From the NCBI GenBank assembly GCA_951813615.1, contig OX638377.1, forward strand, positions 3,684,599 to 3,748,598: DNA of 64,000 nucleotides, read 5' to 3'. Position 1 is the stretch's first letter, and the number at the start of each line of letters is the position of its first letter. This DNA comes from an uncultured Latescibacterota bacterium (GTDB taxonomy: Bacteria; Latescibacterota; UBA2968; UBA8231). The notes below the pieces were generated by a model, which saw only the letters and a program-made list of their open reading frames with translations, had not been told where the DNA came from and searched no databases. The translations under genes and the position numbers were made by a program. Below are positions 36,537 to 45,747 of this stretch, piece by piece.

Positions 36537-38117
36537 TTACCGGACCAGCATCAACCGGCGCGTCCGCGTTTCCCCGCCGACCTTCAACACCGCCCAATAC
36601 GCACCACTGGCCGCGCGTTCACCGCGCCAGCGCGCCAAGTGCTGCCCGGCCGCTAGCCGCTCCGCCACCAAAAGGGCCGCGCGCTGGCCCAAGGCATTGT
36701 ATATCGCCAGCTCGACATCCGCTTCCCCCGCCAAGCGAAAGGGCAAGTTCACCGCGCTGTTGGCTGGATTCGGATAAGCCGGAGCCAAGTCGTTTGCGGC
36801 CTGTTCATCTGTCTGCATCGCTACAACTGTAGGCGTAAAGTACCGAGCCGCGAGGGTAAAATCCCCACCCATCGGCGAGGTCCTACCGACGATAACCGCC
36901 GCGCTGTCTGCATCCGCGACCTGCACCTGCCCAGCGTTGTCCGCGTTGAATTCCATCGCTATCAGCTCACCGCGCTGGCTGCCCATGGCGTACACCCACA
37001 CAGCATATTCCCCTTCGTCCGCGCCGGCGAAATCAACGGCTATATCGCCCTCTGGACGAATGACCACATTCGCCGCGCCCCATTGGTTGCCAATCTCGCC
37101 GGCCAGTTCCGCGAAAGGCACCTCGGGCGCTGAAACTGCGGCGGCGCGGCGACCGCGCAGAGCCTCGTACCCACCCACATAGTTGGCCGCGATCCACAAA
37201 CCCCAAGCACCCGCGTAGTCCTCGACCCAGTTTTGGTTCTTAAAGGCGTCGTCAATGCCCAAAATGCCGTTGCGCGACTCGGCGACGATTTGGCGAATCA
37301 GCCCCGCACCATAGCGCTCGGCCAGAAACGAGGCGAACAAATAGGTCTTGCCGTAACTCGCCGACTCAAACACCCAATGCGTTAGATCGACACTGGGATC
37401 CGCGAGAAAACTCGGCACCATGCTCGGATCGGCCTCGGGAAAACCCACCAACTCTTCGGCATATCCAGAAAGCCCTTCGTCAATCCATGCCTCCTCGTCG
37501 GAATCGCGACCCCAATGGATGAGGTGCTGGAATTCGTGCGCTAAGGTTGCGTGGGCAAGATAGGCGCTGAAGGCTAGCTTGCTCGCGTCGAGATAGACCG
37601 TATCGCGTCTAAGTTCGGGCAGCCATGACTCATACACCGCATGGTCAAAATAGCCGACTATGTTGCCGGGAAGGTCCAAGATCAGAATGAAAATGCGGGG
37701 ATCGCCGTCCTTATCGGCAGGCTCGCCAAAGGCATCGACCGCTAATTCAAATATCCCGCGCTCGGGATCGGCCGGAGTCGCCGCGTCAAAAAGCGCGCCC
37801 AGCTTGTCCACATCCGGTTGGGCCGCGATGATGTCCCACTGGCTTTCTTCGACAAAGATATAGCAGTGCGTCCCCTTGTAGCGGCAGGTGGCCGACTTGA
37901 GCACGGGTTCGAGCGGTGCGTAAAAGGCGAGTTGAGTCCCCACCTCAATGGGGCCTGCTTCTTGACTTGCGCCTACTGCCTTGGGAGCTACCGCAGGAAA
38001 AGATGTGCGGTGCTGCTCAAGCCAGCGCGTCCCACATATCCGCTCTTCGGCTGCGACCACCAGCGGCAGCAAGAGCATCCACGCAGCCAAGGCCACCCGA
38101 GGGAAAAAGCAGGCCAT
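36537..38117 (-). CDS. Exported HEXXH metallopeptidase-like protein with C-terminal sorting domain
   Basis: The protein has 526 residues. A signal peptide (WMLLLPLVVAAEE region) is followed by a zinc-peptidase-like domain with HEFQH at 194-198 and a downstream Glu214 in WIDEGLSGYAEEL. This is the gluzincin arrangement seen in M30/hyicolysin-like enzymes. The last ~75 residues begin AYPNPANSAVNLPF and include IYNALGQRAALL and SGAYWAVLKVGG, the Ig-like sorting domain carried by T9SS substrates. It is therefore probably a secreted or surface-anchored protease. The ATG shares one base with the stop of the upstream gene (TGATG). A longer in-frame N-terminus overlapping that gene is not credible. 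Confidence 0.8.
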   Translation of the reverse strand: MACFFPRVALAAWMLLLPLVVAAEERICGTRWLEQHRTSFPAVAPKAVGASQEAGPIEVGTQLAFYAPLEPVLKSATCRYKGTHCYIFVEESQWDIIAAQPDVDKLGALFDAATPADPERGIFELAVDAFGEPADKDGDPRIFILILDLPGNIVGYFDHAVYESWLPELRRDTVYLDASKLAFSAYLAHATLAHEFQHLIHWGRDSDEEAWIDEGLSGYAEELVGFPEADPSMVPSFLADPSVDLTHWVFESASYGKTYLFASFLAERYGAGLIRQIVAESRNGILGIDDAFKNQNWVEDYAGAWGLWIAANYVGGYEALRGRRAAAVSAPEVPFAELAGEIGNQWGAANVVIRPEGDIAVDFAGADEGEYAVWVYAMGSQRGELIAMEFNADNAGQVQVADADSAAVIVGRTSPMGGDFTLAARYFTPTVVAMQTDEQAANDLAPAYPNPANSAVNLPFRLAGEADVELAIYNALGQRAALLVAERLAAGQHLARWRGERAASGAYWAVLKVGGETRTRRLMLVR

Positions 38118-38722
38118 CAGTAGAAATGCCGCACGAGGAAAAACGCCGCTCCCCCAGGCCCCACCGCCACCTTGGGCGCGAAGCCGGTCTGAGCTTGATC
38201 CGCACGGGCTACTCTCGCCGCATGGATGGCGGACACGAGGTGATTGACGACCACCAATCCCGTCATATAGAGCGCCTGCCGCTGCGCGTGCTGGCTCGAA
38301 TTGCGCAACTCGCGGTAGCGCTGGCGCGACTCGTCGCGATCCCATTCCCAGAAGAAGTCCGCTTCTACCGGATAGAGCTCGGCATCAGGGCCGTCCTCGT
38401 AGCGGGCGAACTGGTTGTGCTCCAGCCGGCTCGCATAAAACCCCAAGTCGTCAAAGTAGTCGCGCCCCTTGCCCTCGGGCCGAACACCAGCGCGTTCCGC
38501 CGCATGCGCCCGGTACTGATCGCGGCGCACCTGCCCCAGCCACTCAAAGCCCCAATAGCCGCCCCAAAGCGCCAGCTCAGCGGCCAAGAAGCCACCACCG
38601 CCGCCACGGGCGTATTTTTGTCCCCAACCGGGTACCAGCAAAGAGCGCCAAAACGCCCCTTGGGATGTCCCGGCCTCAGCTATGCCGGGCAACAGCAAAA
38701 TCAATGCGATCCAGCGCCACAT
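38117..38722 (-). CDS. DUF5683-like membrane protein, copy 2
   Basis: The protein has 201 residues. A signal-like hydrophobic N-terminus (RWIALILLLPGIAEAG) leads into LLVPGWGQKYARG, then GGGFLAAELALWGGYWGF, the P-G-x-G-Q-x-Y plus hydrophobic-helix pattern of DUF5683. A charged, predicted helical middle (DRDESRQRYRELRNSSQHAQ) and a hydrophobic segment with NHLVSAIHAARVAR follow. The upstream neighbour carries the same elements (VPGLGEWYAG, NHVISAIDAARVAR), so the two are tandem paralogues. Function unknown; probably envelope-associated. It sits 4 bases after that paralogue and shares a base with the protease gene. Confidence 0.75.
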   Translation of the reverse strand: MWRWIALILLLPGIAEAGTSQGAFWRSLLVPGWGQKYARGGGGGFLAAELALWGGYWGFEWLGQVRRDQYRAHAAERAGVRPEGKGRDYFDDLGFYASRLEHNQFARYEDGPDAELYPVEADFFWEWDRDESRQRYRELRNSSQHAQRQALYMTGLVVVNHLVSAIHAARVARADQAQTGFAPKVAVGPGGAAFFLVRHFY

Positions 38723-38726
38723 AAGC

Positions 38727-39650
38727 TCAATCCAACGGCTTGTACGCCACGAGCATGGGCACGCGCGTCTGCACCCAAGGCTGCATGACCAACGCGAAGC
38801 GCGTCCGCCGCCGCAGGGCCGCTTCGTCCGCGCCCGCGGCGCGCCCGCGCGCCACCCGTGCCGCGTCAATGGCGCTGATAACGTGGTTGATCAGGATGAC
38901 CCCGCTTATAGTAGAGGCTCGCTTGAGGAAGCGATTGCTCTCGTCGCGGTCGTCTTCGTAGCGGAGCCGTCGCTCGGAATGAAAATTTTCGACCGAATCG
39001 ACATCGGCCGGCGCGGCAGCATTGCCCGTACTGCCCCTCACTAGATCGGTCCAACCGGATACATATTGATCGTATTTGCCAATCAGTTCATAGTATTGCT
39101 GAATTTCACTAGGCGCACACCCGCCAAAAGCCGCACTCCCCAACCCACTTGTTTGCTGCTGCTGCATCCACTCGTTGCGCGCTGGAATGTACACTTCGAC
39201 AACCTCGGTACTACAAGGCAGCGCGTGCGTGATTGACGAATTGTTCGAGATCGCCGAGCCGCGCCAAGCCAAGTAGTTGAGCGGATCCCAGTGTTCGTCA
39301 GCCACGGCCCGGAACTCTCCCTCCAAGTCTTTGCCTTTGCCCTTCCAAGCTACCCACATGCCCCATAGCGCGGCTTCAGCCCCCAAGAAAGCCAACCCTC
39401 GCTTCTTGGACCCCGCGTACCACTCGCCCAGCCCCGGCACTAGGGCGGAAAGCAAAAATGCCCGCTTGGACGACTTGCCCTTGCGCGGCTCTGCACGCGA
39501 CACCGGCTCAGGATCAGCTTCGCCTTCCACCGCCCGCAATCCCACCAAGAACGCCTGCCCCTCTTCGCTCAAAATACTCGGCAATCCCTCGGCACGGACG
39601 CCGGCGGCAGTTAGTACGGCAACCACCAGTGCGATTCCTGTCCTCGTCAT
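38727..39650 (-). CDS. DUF5683-like membrane protein, copy 1
   Basis: The protein has 307 residues. The start at 39650 (MTRTGIALVVAVLTAAGVRAEG) has AAGGAG upstream and encodes a signal peptide. LLSALVPGLGEWYAGSKKRG is followed by LAFLGAEAALWGMWVAW, then a ~100-residue insertion absent from copy 2, and the shared C-terminal block ILINHVISAIDAARVARG. It is the first gene of a three-gene unit (two DUF5683-like proteins and the HEXXH protease). Family function is not established. Confidence 0.75.
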   Translation of the reverse strand: MTRTGIALVVAVLTAAGVRAEGLPSILSEEGQAFLVGLRAVEGEADPEPVSRAEPRKGKSSKRAFLLSALVPGLGEWYAGSKKRGLAFLGAEAALWGMWVAWKGKGKDLEGEFRAVADEHWDPLNYLAWRGSAISNNSSITHALPCSTEVVEVYIPARNEWMQQQQTSGLGSAAFGGCAPSEIQQYYELIGKYDQYVSGWTDLVRGSTGNAAAPADVDSVENFHSERRLRYEDDRDESNRFLKRASTISGVILINHVISAIDAARVARGRAAGADEAALRRRTRFALVMQPWVQTRVPMLVAYKPLD

Positions 39651-39702
39651 GCTCGCTCCTTTCCATTGCGACAACACCCAAAACGCGATCAGCTATTACA
39701 CC

Positions 39703-40437
39703 CTAATCGTTTTCACATTCGAGATGATTTCTCAATACATTCTTGGCGTAGGCCGGTGTTTCTTCTCCAACTTTTTCTGCGGTCTCTTTCAATTGGTCAT
39801 ACTCGGTTACTTCCTCACCTACCCAAAGAATATCCAGTCTGCGAATCTCTCGCATCCCTACATGACTATAGGATTCTGGAAATGCCCAATAGCATGACTG
39901 GCAATTGCTGGCTTCTTTTAATTTCCAATTTTCGCAATTCTCGCAACTCCATGACTTCGCCCGATTTGCAGATGGGCAGATCAGCATGTAATCATCGGCA
40001 TCCTCCGACAGATCTATGTTGTCCCCGGCGATTTCGAATGGAATTCTGTGGTCGATTTGCAGTTCACGCTCAGGGAATGGTTCAAGATAGATATTGCAAC
40101 GAGCACCATATTTCTCTATGAGCTTGGTCTTCAGAGCAGAAGAGAACGCCGTCCTCCCTGATAACTGAGCAGCACGAACGTCTGATGGATTACCAAACTT
40201 GTACGCACCGATTCTCCTCCCGTCAGAACCAGTCACGCGAAACGTCTCTATCGGAATCCCCTGCTCCCGAACGTCCCTGATTGCTCGTGGCGGATGGTTG
40301 TAGCCATAAATATCCTTAAGTTCCTCTGTGGTGATTTGTCCATTCTCAAGAATGTGTTCAATAACCGTTCTAGGTCTTTTCGCTTGCACACTCTTCAGCA
40401 GTTCTAAAAATTCTGGGGGATAGTTCTGTTTACTCAT
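39703..40437 (-). CDS. HNH-type restriction endonuclease, probable
   Basis: The protein has 244 residues. An N-terminal winged-helix-like region (about 20-60) precedes an HNH core: LQIDHRIPFEIAGD with Asp129-His130, and Asn158 in MLICPSANRAKSW. Four cysteines in two CxxC pairs (165/168 and 179/182) form a probable structural zinc site, as in many HNH restriction enzymes. Its ATG overlaps the adjacent methyltransferase stop by 4 bases, which makes a Type II restriction role likely. It is markedly AT-richer (three 60-base lines I counted gave 38, 47 and 53 % GC) than flanking genes (73 % in one line), pointing to recent transfer. Recognition sequence unknown. Confidence 0.8.
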   Translation of the reverse strand: MSKQNYPPEFLELLKSVQAKRPRTVIEHILENGQITTEELKDIYGYNHPPRAIRDVREQGIPIETFRVTGSDGRRIGAYKFGNPSDVRAAQLSGRTAFSSALKTKLIEKYGARCNIYLEPFPERELQIDHRIPFEIAGDNIDLSEDADDYMLICPSANRAKSWSCENCENWKLKEASNCQSCYWAFPESYSHVGMREIRRLDILWVGEEVTEYDQLKETAEKVGEETPAYAKNVLRNHLECEND

Positions 40438-41351
40438 TCTAAAGCGAGCTCCTGCTGAATTTGCGGTATTCTATCATGTCTCTGACCATCGTTCAAGCGC
40501 TCCACTAAAGCAGGCGAAAGATACAGAGATTCGACAGTTTCGTGTTTGTCTCCCAAGAGTGTCGCTTGGCTCGAGCGACCGGCGCGAATGTGCAAGTGAG
40601 CTAGGAAAAGTGAGCGGGGAAGTGGCTTGCCGTGACTTTTTTCGCCGGTTTTCCCGTCGTAGCTCGCCATGTAAGAAAGCCCCTGGTCGTTCATGGCTTG
40701 GAGCGCGTCTGCGAACTCGGTATAACTCAGCCCGCTACAATATCTGTGATCTCTCGTAAAGGACGTACCCTGATAGGGGGGGTCCATGTAAATGAGATCC
40801 TCTTTCGCCGCCTCCGAGACCACCTTGCGGAAATCTAATGCGGAAAGTGTGGTTTTTCCGGCAAGCAGTGCGTGAACGCCGAGTATCTGGCGCTGCATAA
40901 GTATGGGACGCATACCCGACCGTCGGTTGTCCGCGCTTTGATTGAACAGGCCCCCAGCACTGTACCGCACTGAGCCTTTTACTATGCGCGCTAGCAGATA
41001 GAGCAAGTGATGAGGTCGGTGTGCAGCATTGAATTTATCGCGGATGCCGAGGAAGAAGGCCCTTTTATCCGGGTGTTGTTCCGTCCATAGCTGCTCGTAG
41101 TCTTTGCTTAGCTCATTTGGCCGCTGCAAGATTTCTTCCCACAGCGCTATTAAAGGTTCGTTCAAATCATTGAGCCAAAATCGCTTTGCGAGCCCGTGCG
41201 CGGCAGCAGCAAGGGAAATGGCACCAGACCCGCAGAAAGGCTCGATGAGGCAATCGACATCACGTGGAAAATGCGCGAGGATATGCCGTGCAATACCGCG
41301 CTTACTACCCTGATAAGGGAATGGATGCGGAATTGTCATGTGCTGTAACAT
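40434..41351 (-). CDS. D12-class adenine-N6 DNA methyltransferase (Dam-like)
   Basis: The protein has 305 residues. Motif X/I is HPFPYQGSKRGIARHIL, then IEPFCGSGAISLAAAA. The catalytic motif IV is LIYMDPPYQGTSF, the DPPY form of adenine methyltransferases. Order X-I-TRD-IV is the alpha group, as in Dam and M.DpnII. GGAGG is found 5 bases before the first ATG (41351), inside the end of the preceding gene. It lies between a second methyltransferase and the HNH nuclease, so it most likely protects one strand or site of that restriction system. Confidence 0.9.
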   Translation of the reverse strand: MLQHMTIPHPFPYQGSKRGIARHILAHFPRDVDCLIEPFCGSGAISLAAAAHGLAKRFWLNDLNEPLIALWEEILQRPNELSKDYEQLWTEQHPDKRAFFLGIRDKFNAAHRPHHLLYLLARIVKGSVRYSAGGLFNQSADNRRSGMRPILMQRQILGVHALLAGKTTLSALDFRKVVSEAAKEDLIYMDPPYQGTSFTRDHRYCSGLSYTEFADALQAMNDQGLSYMASYDGKTGEKSHGKPLPRSLFLAHLHIRAGRSSQATLLGDKHETVESLYLSPALVERLNDGQRHDRIPQIQQELALE

Positions 41352-41353
41352 CT

Positions 41354-42589
41354 CTACCTCCTCTGCATCACGACAATGCGGTTTGAATTGGTTCCGCGCT
41401 TGTTGTTGTCAACACCCCACATATTCGAGGTCTTGGTAAACGTCTGTTCGTTGATTACGACGCAGACCGGTTCCCACGCCGTCTCTTGCGCAACCTCCGC
41501 GACCACGCGATCGAGCAACAGCAACCCCCGATGGATTTCGCCTACCTCAAATGCAAACACACTGCCTGGGCACGCAATCGCAGCTACACTTTCCAACACG
41601 CCGCGCACCAGCTCCTTCCACTCTGCAAGCTTGCGAGTCTGCGTGATGCGAATCGCATCGGGATCAATGCCGACGAACCAACAGCGCATCCAGTTGTCCC
41701 GTTTGTAGTTTACGACATCCATAAAGGGCGGCGAAGTCACCGCAAGCGCCACCGGAGGCCCGCTGTAGTCAAACGGTGCATCAACTGCTTGTTGAAAAAA
41801 CCCCCGGCTGCGCCCTGTGGGAACCCGCGCCTCAGCATCCCGCAAAAGCGTACGCGTCTTGCGCAGAATCAACTGCGCGACATCGCGGTATTCGGGCCGC
41901 TGGCTACGCCGCGCGTTGATCTTGCGCTGGCTCTCGATGGACGCGGCTTGATTGGGCGGCAGTGTATACACCGAGAAAAATCCCTTGGAATGCCCGGTCA
42001 GGCGATTGATGGCCACCATCTGTATCCAGCGATCGACCTTATCGGCGCACCCGGCGGCCCGGCGCTCGGCCAAATAGGCGCGCAGCCGACAAATCTGATT
42101 GAGCGTCCGCTCGTCAAAGAACACCTCAAAGCCTTCAGGCCGCTTTATCGGTCCGTCCAAAGCCAAGCCATCAAGTCTCGTGGCGACCTCGGGCAAGGTC
42201 GGCGGATCCAACCGCGCCTCCACCAGAAAGCGGGACAGGGGATTGACGTCGTTACCCAACACGTCCCGACCGAGCAACACCGCTTCGAGCAACGTCGTCC
42301 CGCGCCCCATAAACGGATCGAACACCACGTCGCCGGGATCTGTAAGCCGCTCGATAAAAAAGCGCGGCAACTGCGGCTTAAAACACGCCCGATAGGAAAT
42401 CTCGTGCAGCGAGTGCGCGGCGCGCTGCTTGGACGTCCAAAACTCATTGGCGAATATGGGAATGCCGTCGCGTTCTTCGACGACTGTCTCCTTGTCGTAG
42501 CGCCGCCATTGCCCAAGCTCGCGTTGGAATTCGTCGAGCCTCGGACACCCTTTACCAATAGCAGGAAACTGGCGTTGGAATTGTCGCAA
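41354..42589 (-). CDS. DNA methyltransferase with TSPPF motif (N4-cytosine or N6-adenine)
   Basis: The protein has 411 residues starting from TTG, directly after an in-frame stop with GAGG 7 bases upstream; no ATG occurs before the conserved core. SAM-binding motif I (FDPFMGRGTTLLEA, about 90-103) and DVNPLSR precede the catalytic motif IV (TSPPFMDVVNY, about 285-295) by ~180 residues, the space expected for a target-recognition domain. TSPPF favours N4-cytosine methylation but does not exclude adenine. It is first in the cassette with the Dam-like enzyme and HNH nuclease. Two methyltransferases usually mean an asymmetric recognition site. It is 23 bases after the propeller-protein gene. Confidence 0.85.
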   Translation of the reverse strand: MRQFQRQFPAIGKGCPRLDEFQRELGQWRRYDKETVVEERDGIPIFANEFWTSKQRAAHSLHEISYRACFKPQLPRFFIERLTDPGDVVFDPFMGRGTTLLEAVLLGRDVLGNDVNPLSRFLVEARLDPPTLPEVATRLDGLALDGPIKRPEGFEVFFDERTLNQICRLRAYLAERRAAGCADKVDRWIQMVAINRLTGHSKGFFSVYTLPPNQAASIESQRKINARRSQRPEYRDVAQLILRKTRTLLRDAEARVPTGRSRGFFQQAVDAPFDYSGPPVALAVTSPPFMDVVNYKRDNWMRCWFVGIDPDAIRITQTRKLAEWKELVRGVLESVAAIACPGSVFAFEVGEIHRGLLLLDRVVAEVAQETAWEPVCVVINEQTFTKTSNMWGVDNNKRGTNSNRIVVMQRR

Positions 42590-42612
42590 TGTGCGCCCTC
42601 AAATCTGCGTCT

Positions 42613-45600
42613 CTACAAATACCCAAACAACACCGTAAAATAAGACTTCCACCGTCCCTTATCTGGCACCTCATCGATCCCATAAGCCACATCCACCTGC
42701 ACCCGCGTCGGTATGCTGTAATATGAAATCAAGTCAAAGCGCAACTGCCCACCCACATCCCGCAGCGGACCGTCGCGTCCATATCGTTCGTTCCACTCGC
42801 CTATGTTCCGGTCCCAAGCCTTGCCCATACTAGTGTACACCGCGCCATACACTTTGTCGAAATATAGCTGTGCAATGCGCTTGTCCATATTCGGCAGCAG
42901 GGGAAAGCGCAGCGTCGCCGTGCCCATCAGGGCTTTGCGCCCCTCAATGCTGTAAAACGTATAGCCCTTCATAAAGTTGAGACCACCGAGGCGGTAATCG
43001 AAGAAATCACCGACCTGCGACGTGTCATTCACTGCCTCGTTGTCGATCCAACCGCCGTACAGCCGCAGGCCCAAGCGAGTATTGCCGGGCATGCTCATGT
43101 GCTCTTTCCAATCGACGGTAAACTGGTTGTAAAAGAGCTTGATGTAATTCTCGTCGATAAAAGACGCCTGCTCGTTAAAGCCGTCGATAAAATAGTTGAA
43201 CATCCGGTCGTAGCGTGCGTAGAACTGGCGGCCCACAGGGCTTATATCGCGGTCCCGCCGCCGCGCAATCATCTCCATCCGATAGGTCAGCCCCAGGCCA
43301 AAGCCGTTGAGATAGGTATAGCCAAAGGGCCTTTGCCGCTGGCGTTCAAAGCCGAGGCCGCCGTCTCGGCGCGGCACAAAAGCCTCCCATTGGACGCTGG
43401 CATCGTAGCGTTCGTACATGGCCGAGGCCGTCAGCTCTCCATGACGACCCAATTTGCCGCGCACCCCTACACTGAGCAGACTCAAGTTGTAGTTGACGGC
43501 GTTGACAATGCCCGCCCGCGCCTTCGAGCTATCGCCGCGGACCGAGCGCCGACGCTGATTGAATAGCTCTAAAAAGAAAGTGGGACGAAATCCCTTGAAC
43601 TCGTATATAGCGAACAAGTCGCGGTCAGCATTATCCGGCGCGATGGCACCCCCAGCAAATACACTCTGGCGATTGAGCACGTCACCAGAGGTGAGGTACG
43701 CGCCCGCCTTGAAATGTCCCTCGTCTATAAACAGCCTCGGCAGGATCCCGGTCTTGAGGAAGTCGATGCCATACGCTTGAGGCGTGCTCGGCAACGCGGG
43801 CACAGGCGTGCCGTCCCAATCTAGCGGAAAATCTTGAGAAAACCACGCCTCTTCAGCCGCCACCGGCGTCCCCTCGTCCTGCAACCGACGGACCTCAAAG
43901 CCGGCCGCCGTATAAGCCGCAAAGACGACCTCACCGTCCGGCCCAACCGATGGGCTAAATACGCCGCCGATGGTGTTGGTTAGTTGCCGCAGCGCACGCG
44001 TCTCTACGTTCAGAGCATAGATATTGAAAATGCCGCTGAAATCCGACGCAAAGACGAGCTCCGCGCCGTCTGCGCTCCACGCGGGGTCGCGGTCCGTGCC
44101 GGGCGTGGCAATAGCGAGGTCGAATGTCCCATCGGCGAGCAGGTCTCCCCCAGCCTCCAATTCCACCACGGCGATGTCGCGCTGTCCCTCGTGAGCGATT
44201 GCAAATGCCAGCTTGCGTCCATCGGGCGAAAAGCGCGGCGTGTAGAGCTGGGTGCCGTCCGCGAAATGAGTTAAATAGCGCAGCCCTGTACCGTCGGCCC
44301 GAATCATCGCCAAGTTGTTGTTGGTGTCCTTGTTTTGCACGAAGACGATCCACTCGCCATCGGGCGAATAGGTCGGGTACAGCGCGCGCATCCCCCGCGT
44401 CAGTCGCTTGACATTCGGCGGCTCCGGTCCCGTACCGCTGACCATGGCCGGCACCAACCACAGCATACTGCGCCAAAAACTAGAACCGGCGGCCGCAGAA
44501 TCCCATTCGTAGATATCCGCCTGCCGCGAACCGTATTTGTCCGCCCGGTCGATGCGCGAAAAGAGCAGCTTGCGCCCATCCGGCGACCAATCCACGGTCG
44601 AAGCTGCCGCCGGGAACGTGGCGATTTCCTCCTCACCGCTAGCGAGGTCGCGCACGATCAAGCCATGCGGATAGTGGTGCCGCTTGCGCGTCGATAGATA
44701 CGCCAATTTTTCGCCGTTGGGCGCCAGTCGCGGCCGCAGATTGGAAAAGCCGACATCCACGATTCGCTCGCCCTCGCGCAGCGGCCCCAACGCCGCTACC
44801 TGCGCCTGATAGCCCTGCCGCAGGGCTTCGATCCATTCGCCGTACAGCTCGTTTGCGCTCTTGCCCAAGACCTTTTTGCACGCTCCATCAATGGCAAGTG
44901 TGTGCCACTGCGACGCGGCCCGGTACAGTTCGGCGATCTTTTCTTCGCCGTACGTCTCGGCGATGTAGCGCACCAAGCCAAAGCCGTGGTCGTACACGTA
45001 TTCGTTGCCAAAGCCCTGCTTGCCAAACACGCCCATCTGGTCGAAAGATAGCTGCTCGCCCTCCAGCACCAAGGAGCGGAGCACCATGTCGCGGTTGGCG
45101 TCCCAGCGGTCGTGGGCCGTAGTCGCAGTTCCGTACTGCGCCGCGCCCTCGGCCAGCCACATCGGCATCACTGTTCCCATTACCGGATAGGAAGCAATGA
45201 CGTCTGGATAGCCGGTGAGAATGTCCGGCCTGTTTTTTTCCCGCTGATAGCCAAAGTACTGCAAGTAGAGTGCAGGGACGCGCTGCACACCTTTGCGCGC
45301 AGCACCCAGCGAAACGATGTGGGCAAATTCGTGGGTTATTACGTTGCGCAGCCAGTCTGAACTGCCGCGCAAGTCAAAGTCGTGGTCCAGCGACGTGGCC
45401 CAGATCTCAATGGTGTCTTGATAGAAAAAAGCCGCGCCATTGGCGTAATCGTCGTGGTCTTTGAGCACGATCCGCACCCGCCCGTCGGGCGCGTACCCAT
45501 ACAGCTCGGTAATGGGCGCGTACGCAGCTTCGGCAATGCGTGCCGCCCGCGCCGCCGCCCCTTCCAACCCCTCGTGGTAGAAAATGCGGAAGTGCTCGGT

Positions 45601-45717
45601 CTCCACTACCTGCCACGCTAGTTCTGGGTGATTTTGGGCGCGAGATGTGCTCGCCCAGCCGAGCAGTAGACCAACCGCGTAACAACCGGCCAACAGCAGG
45701 GTCGTCCGTTTCCTCAT
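42613..45717 (-). CDS. Exported HEXXH peptidase-like protein with TolB-type beta-propeller and C-terminal barrel
   Basis: The protein has 1034 residues. A signal peptide (RKRTTLLLAGCYAVGLLLGW) is followed by a peptidase-MA-like domain with HEFAH at 129-133 and Glu190 in WLAEGAAQYG. Then come about six PD40/WD40-like blades (e.g. DWSPDGRKLLFSRI, TYSPDGEWIVFVQ, RFSPDGRKLAFAI, AWSADGAELVFAS). A ~380-residue C-terminal region looks like an outer-membrane beta-barrel ending in YFTVLFGYL. Zinc ligands look intact, so catalysis is possible; substrate unknown. The leader and first signal-peptide codons repeat those of porV. Confidence 0.8.
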   Translation of the reverse strand: MRKRTTLLLAGCYAVGLLLGWASTSRAQNHPELAWQVVETEHFRIFYHEGLEGAAARAARIAEAAYAPITELYGYAPDGRVRIVLKDHDDYANGAAFFYQDTIEIWATSLDHDFDLRGSSDWLRNVITHEFAHIVSLGAARKGVQRVPALYLQYFGYQREKNRPDILTGYPDVIASYPVMGTVMPMWLAEGAAQYGTATTAHDRWDANRDMVLRSLVLEGEQLSFDQMGVFGKQGFGNEYVYDHGFGLVRYIAETYGEEKIAELYRAASQWHTLAIDGACKKVLGKSANELYGEWIEALRQGYQAQVAALGPLREGERIVDVGFSNLRPRLAPNGEKLAYLSTRKRHHYPHGLIVRDLASGEEEIATFPAAASTVDWSPDGRKLLFSRIDRADKYGSRQADIYEWDSAAAGSSFWRSMLWLVPAMVSGTGPEPPNVKRLTRGMRALYPTYSPDGEWIVFVQNKDTNNNLAMIRADGTGLRYLTHFADGTQLYTPRFSPDGRKLAFAIAHEGQRDIAVVELEAGGDLLADGTFDLAIATPGTDRDPAWSADGAELVFASDFSGIFNIYALNVETRALRQLTNTIGGVFSPSVGPDGEVVFAAYTAAGFEVRRLQDEGTPVAAEEAWFSQDFPLDWDGTPVPALPSTPQAYGIDFLKTGILPRLFIDEGHFKAGAYLTSGDVLNRQSVFAGGAIAPDNADRDLFAIYEFKGFRPTFFLELFNQRRRSVRGDSSKARAGIVNAVNYNLSLLSVGVRGKLGRHGELTASAMYERYDASVQWEAFVPRRDGGLGFERQRQRPFGYTYLNGFGLGLTYRMEMIARRRDRDISPVGRQFYARYDRMFNYFIDGFNEQASFIDENYIKLFYNQFTVDWKEHMSMPGNTRLGLRLYGGWIDNEAVNDTSQVGDFFDYRLGGLNFMKGYTFYSIEGRKALMGTATLRFPLLPNMDKRIAQLYFDKVYGAVYTSMGKAWDRNIGEWNERYGRDGPLRDVGGQLRFDLISYYSIPTRVQVDVAYGIDEVPDKGRWKSYFTVLFGYL

Positions 45718-45747
45718 TGAAGAGTCCTCATCAGCTTAAAATACAAT

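Noticed and set aside
41486..42643. A 385-codon open frame opposite the TSPPF methyltransferase
   Set aside because: The minus strand carries clear methyltransferase motifs, while this frame shows none and has biased composition.
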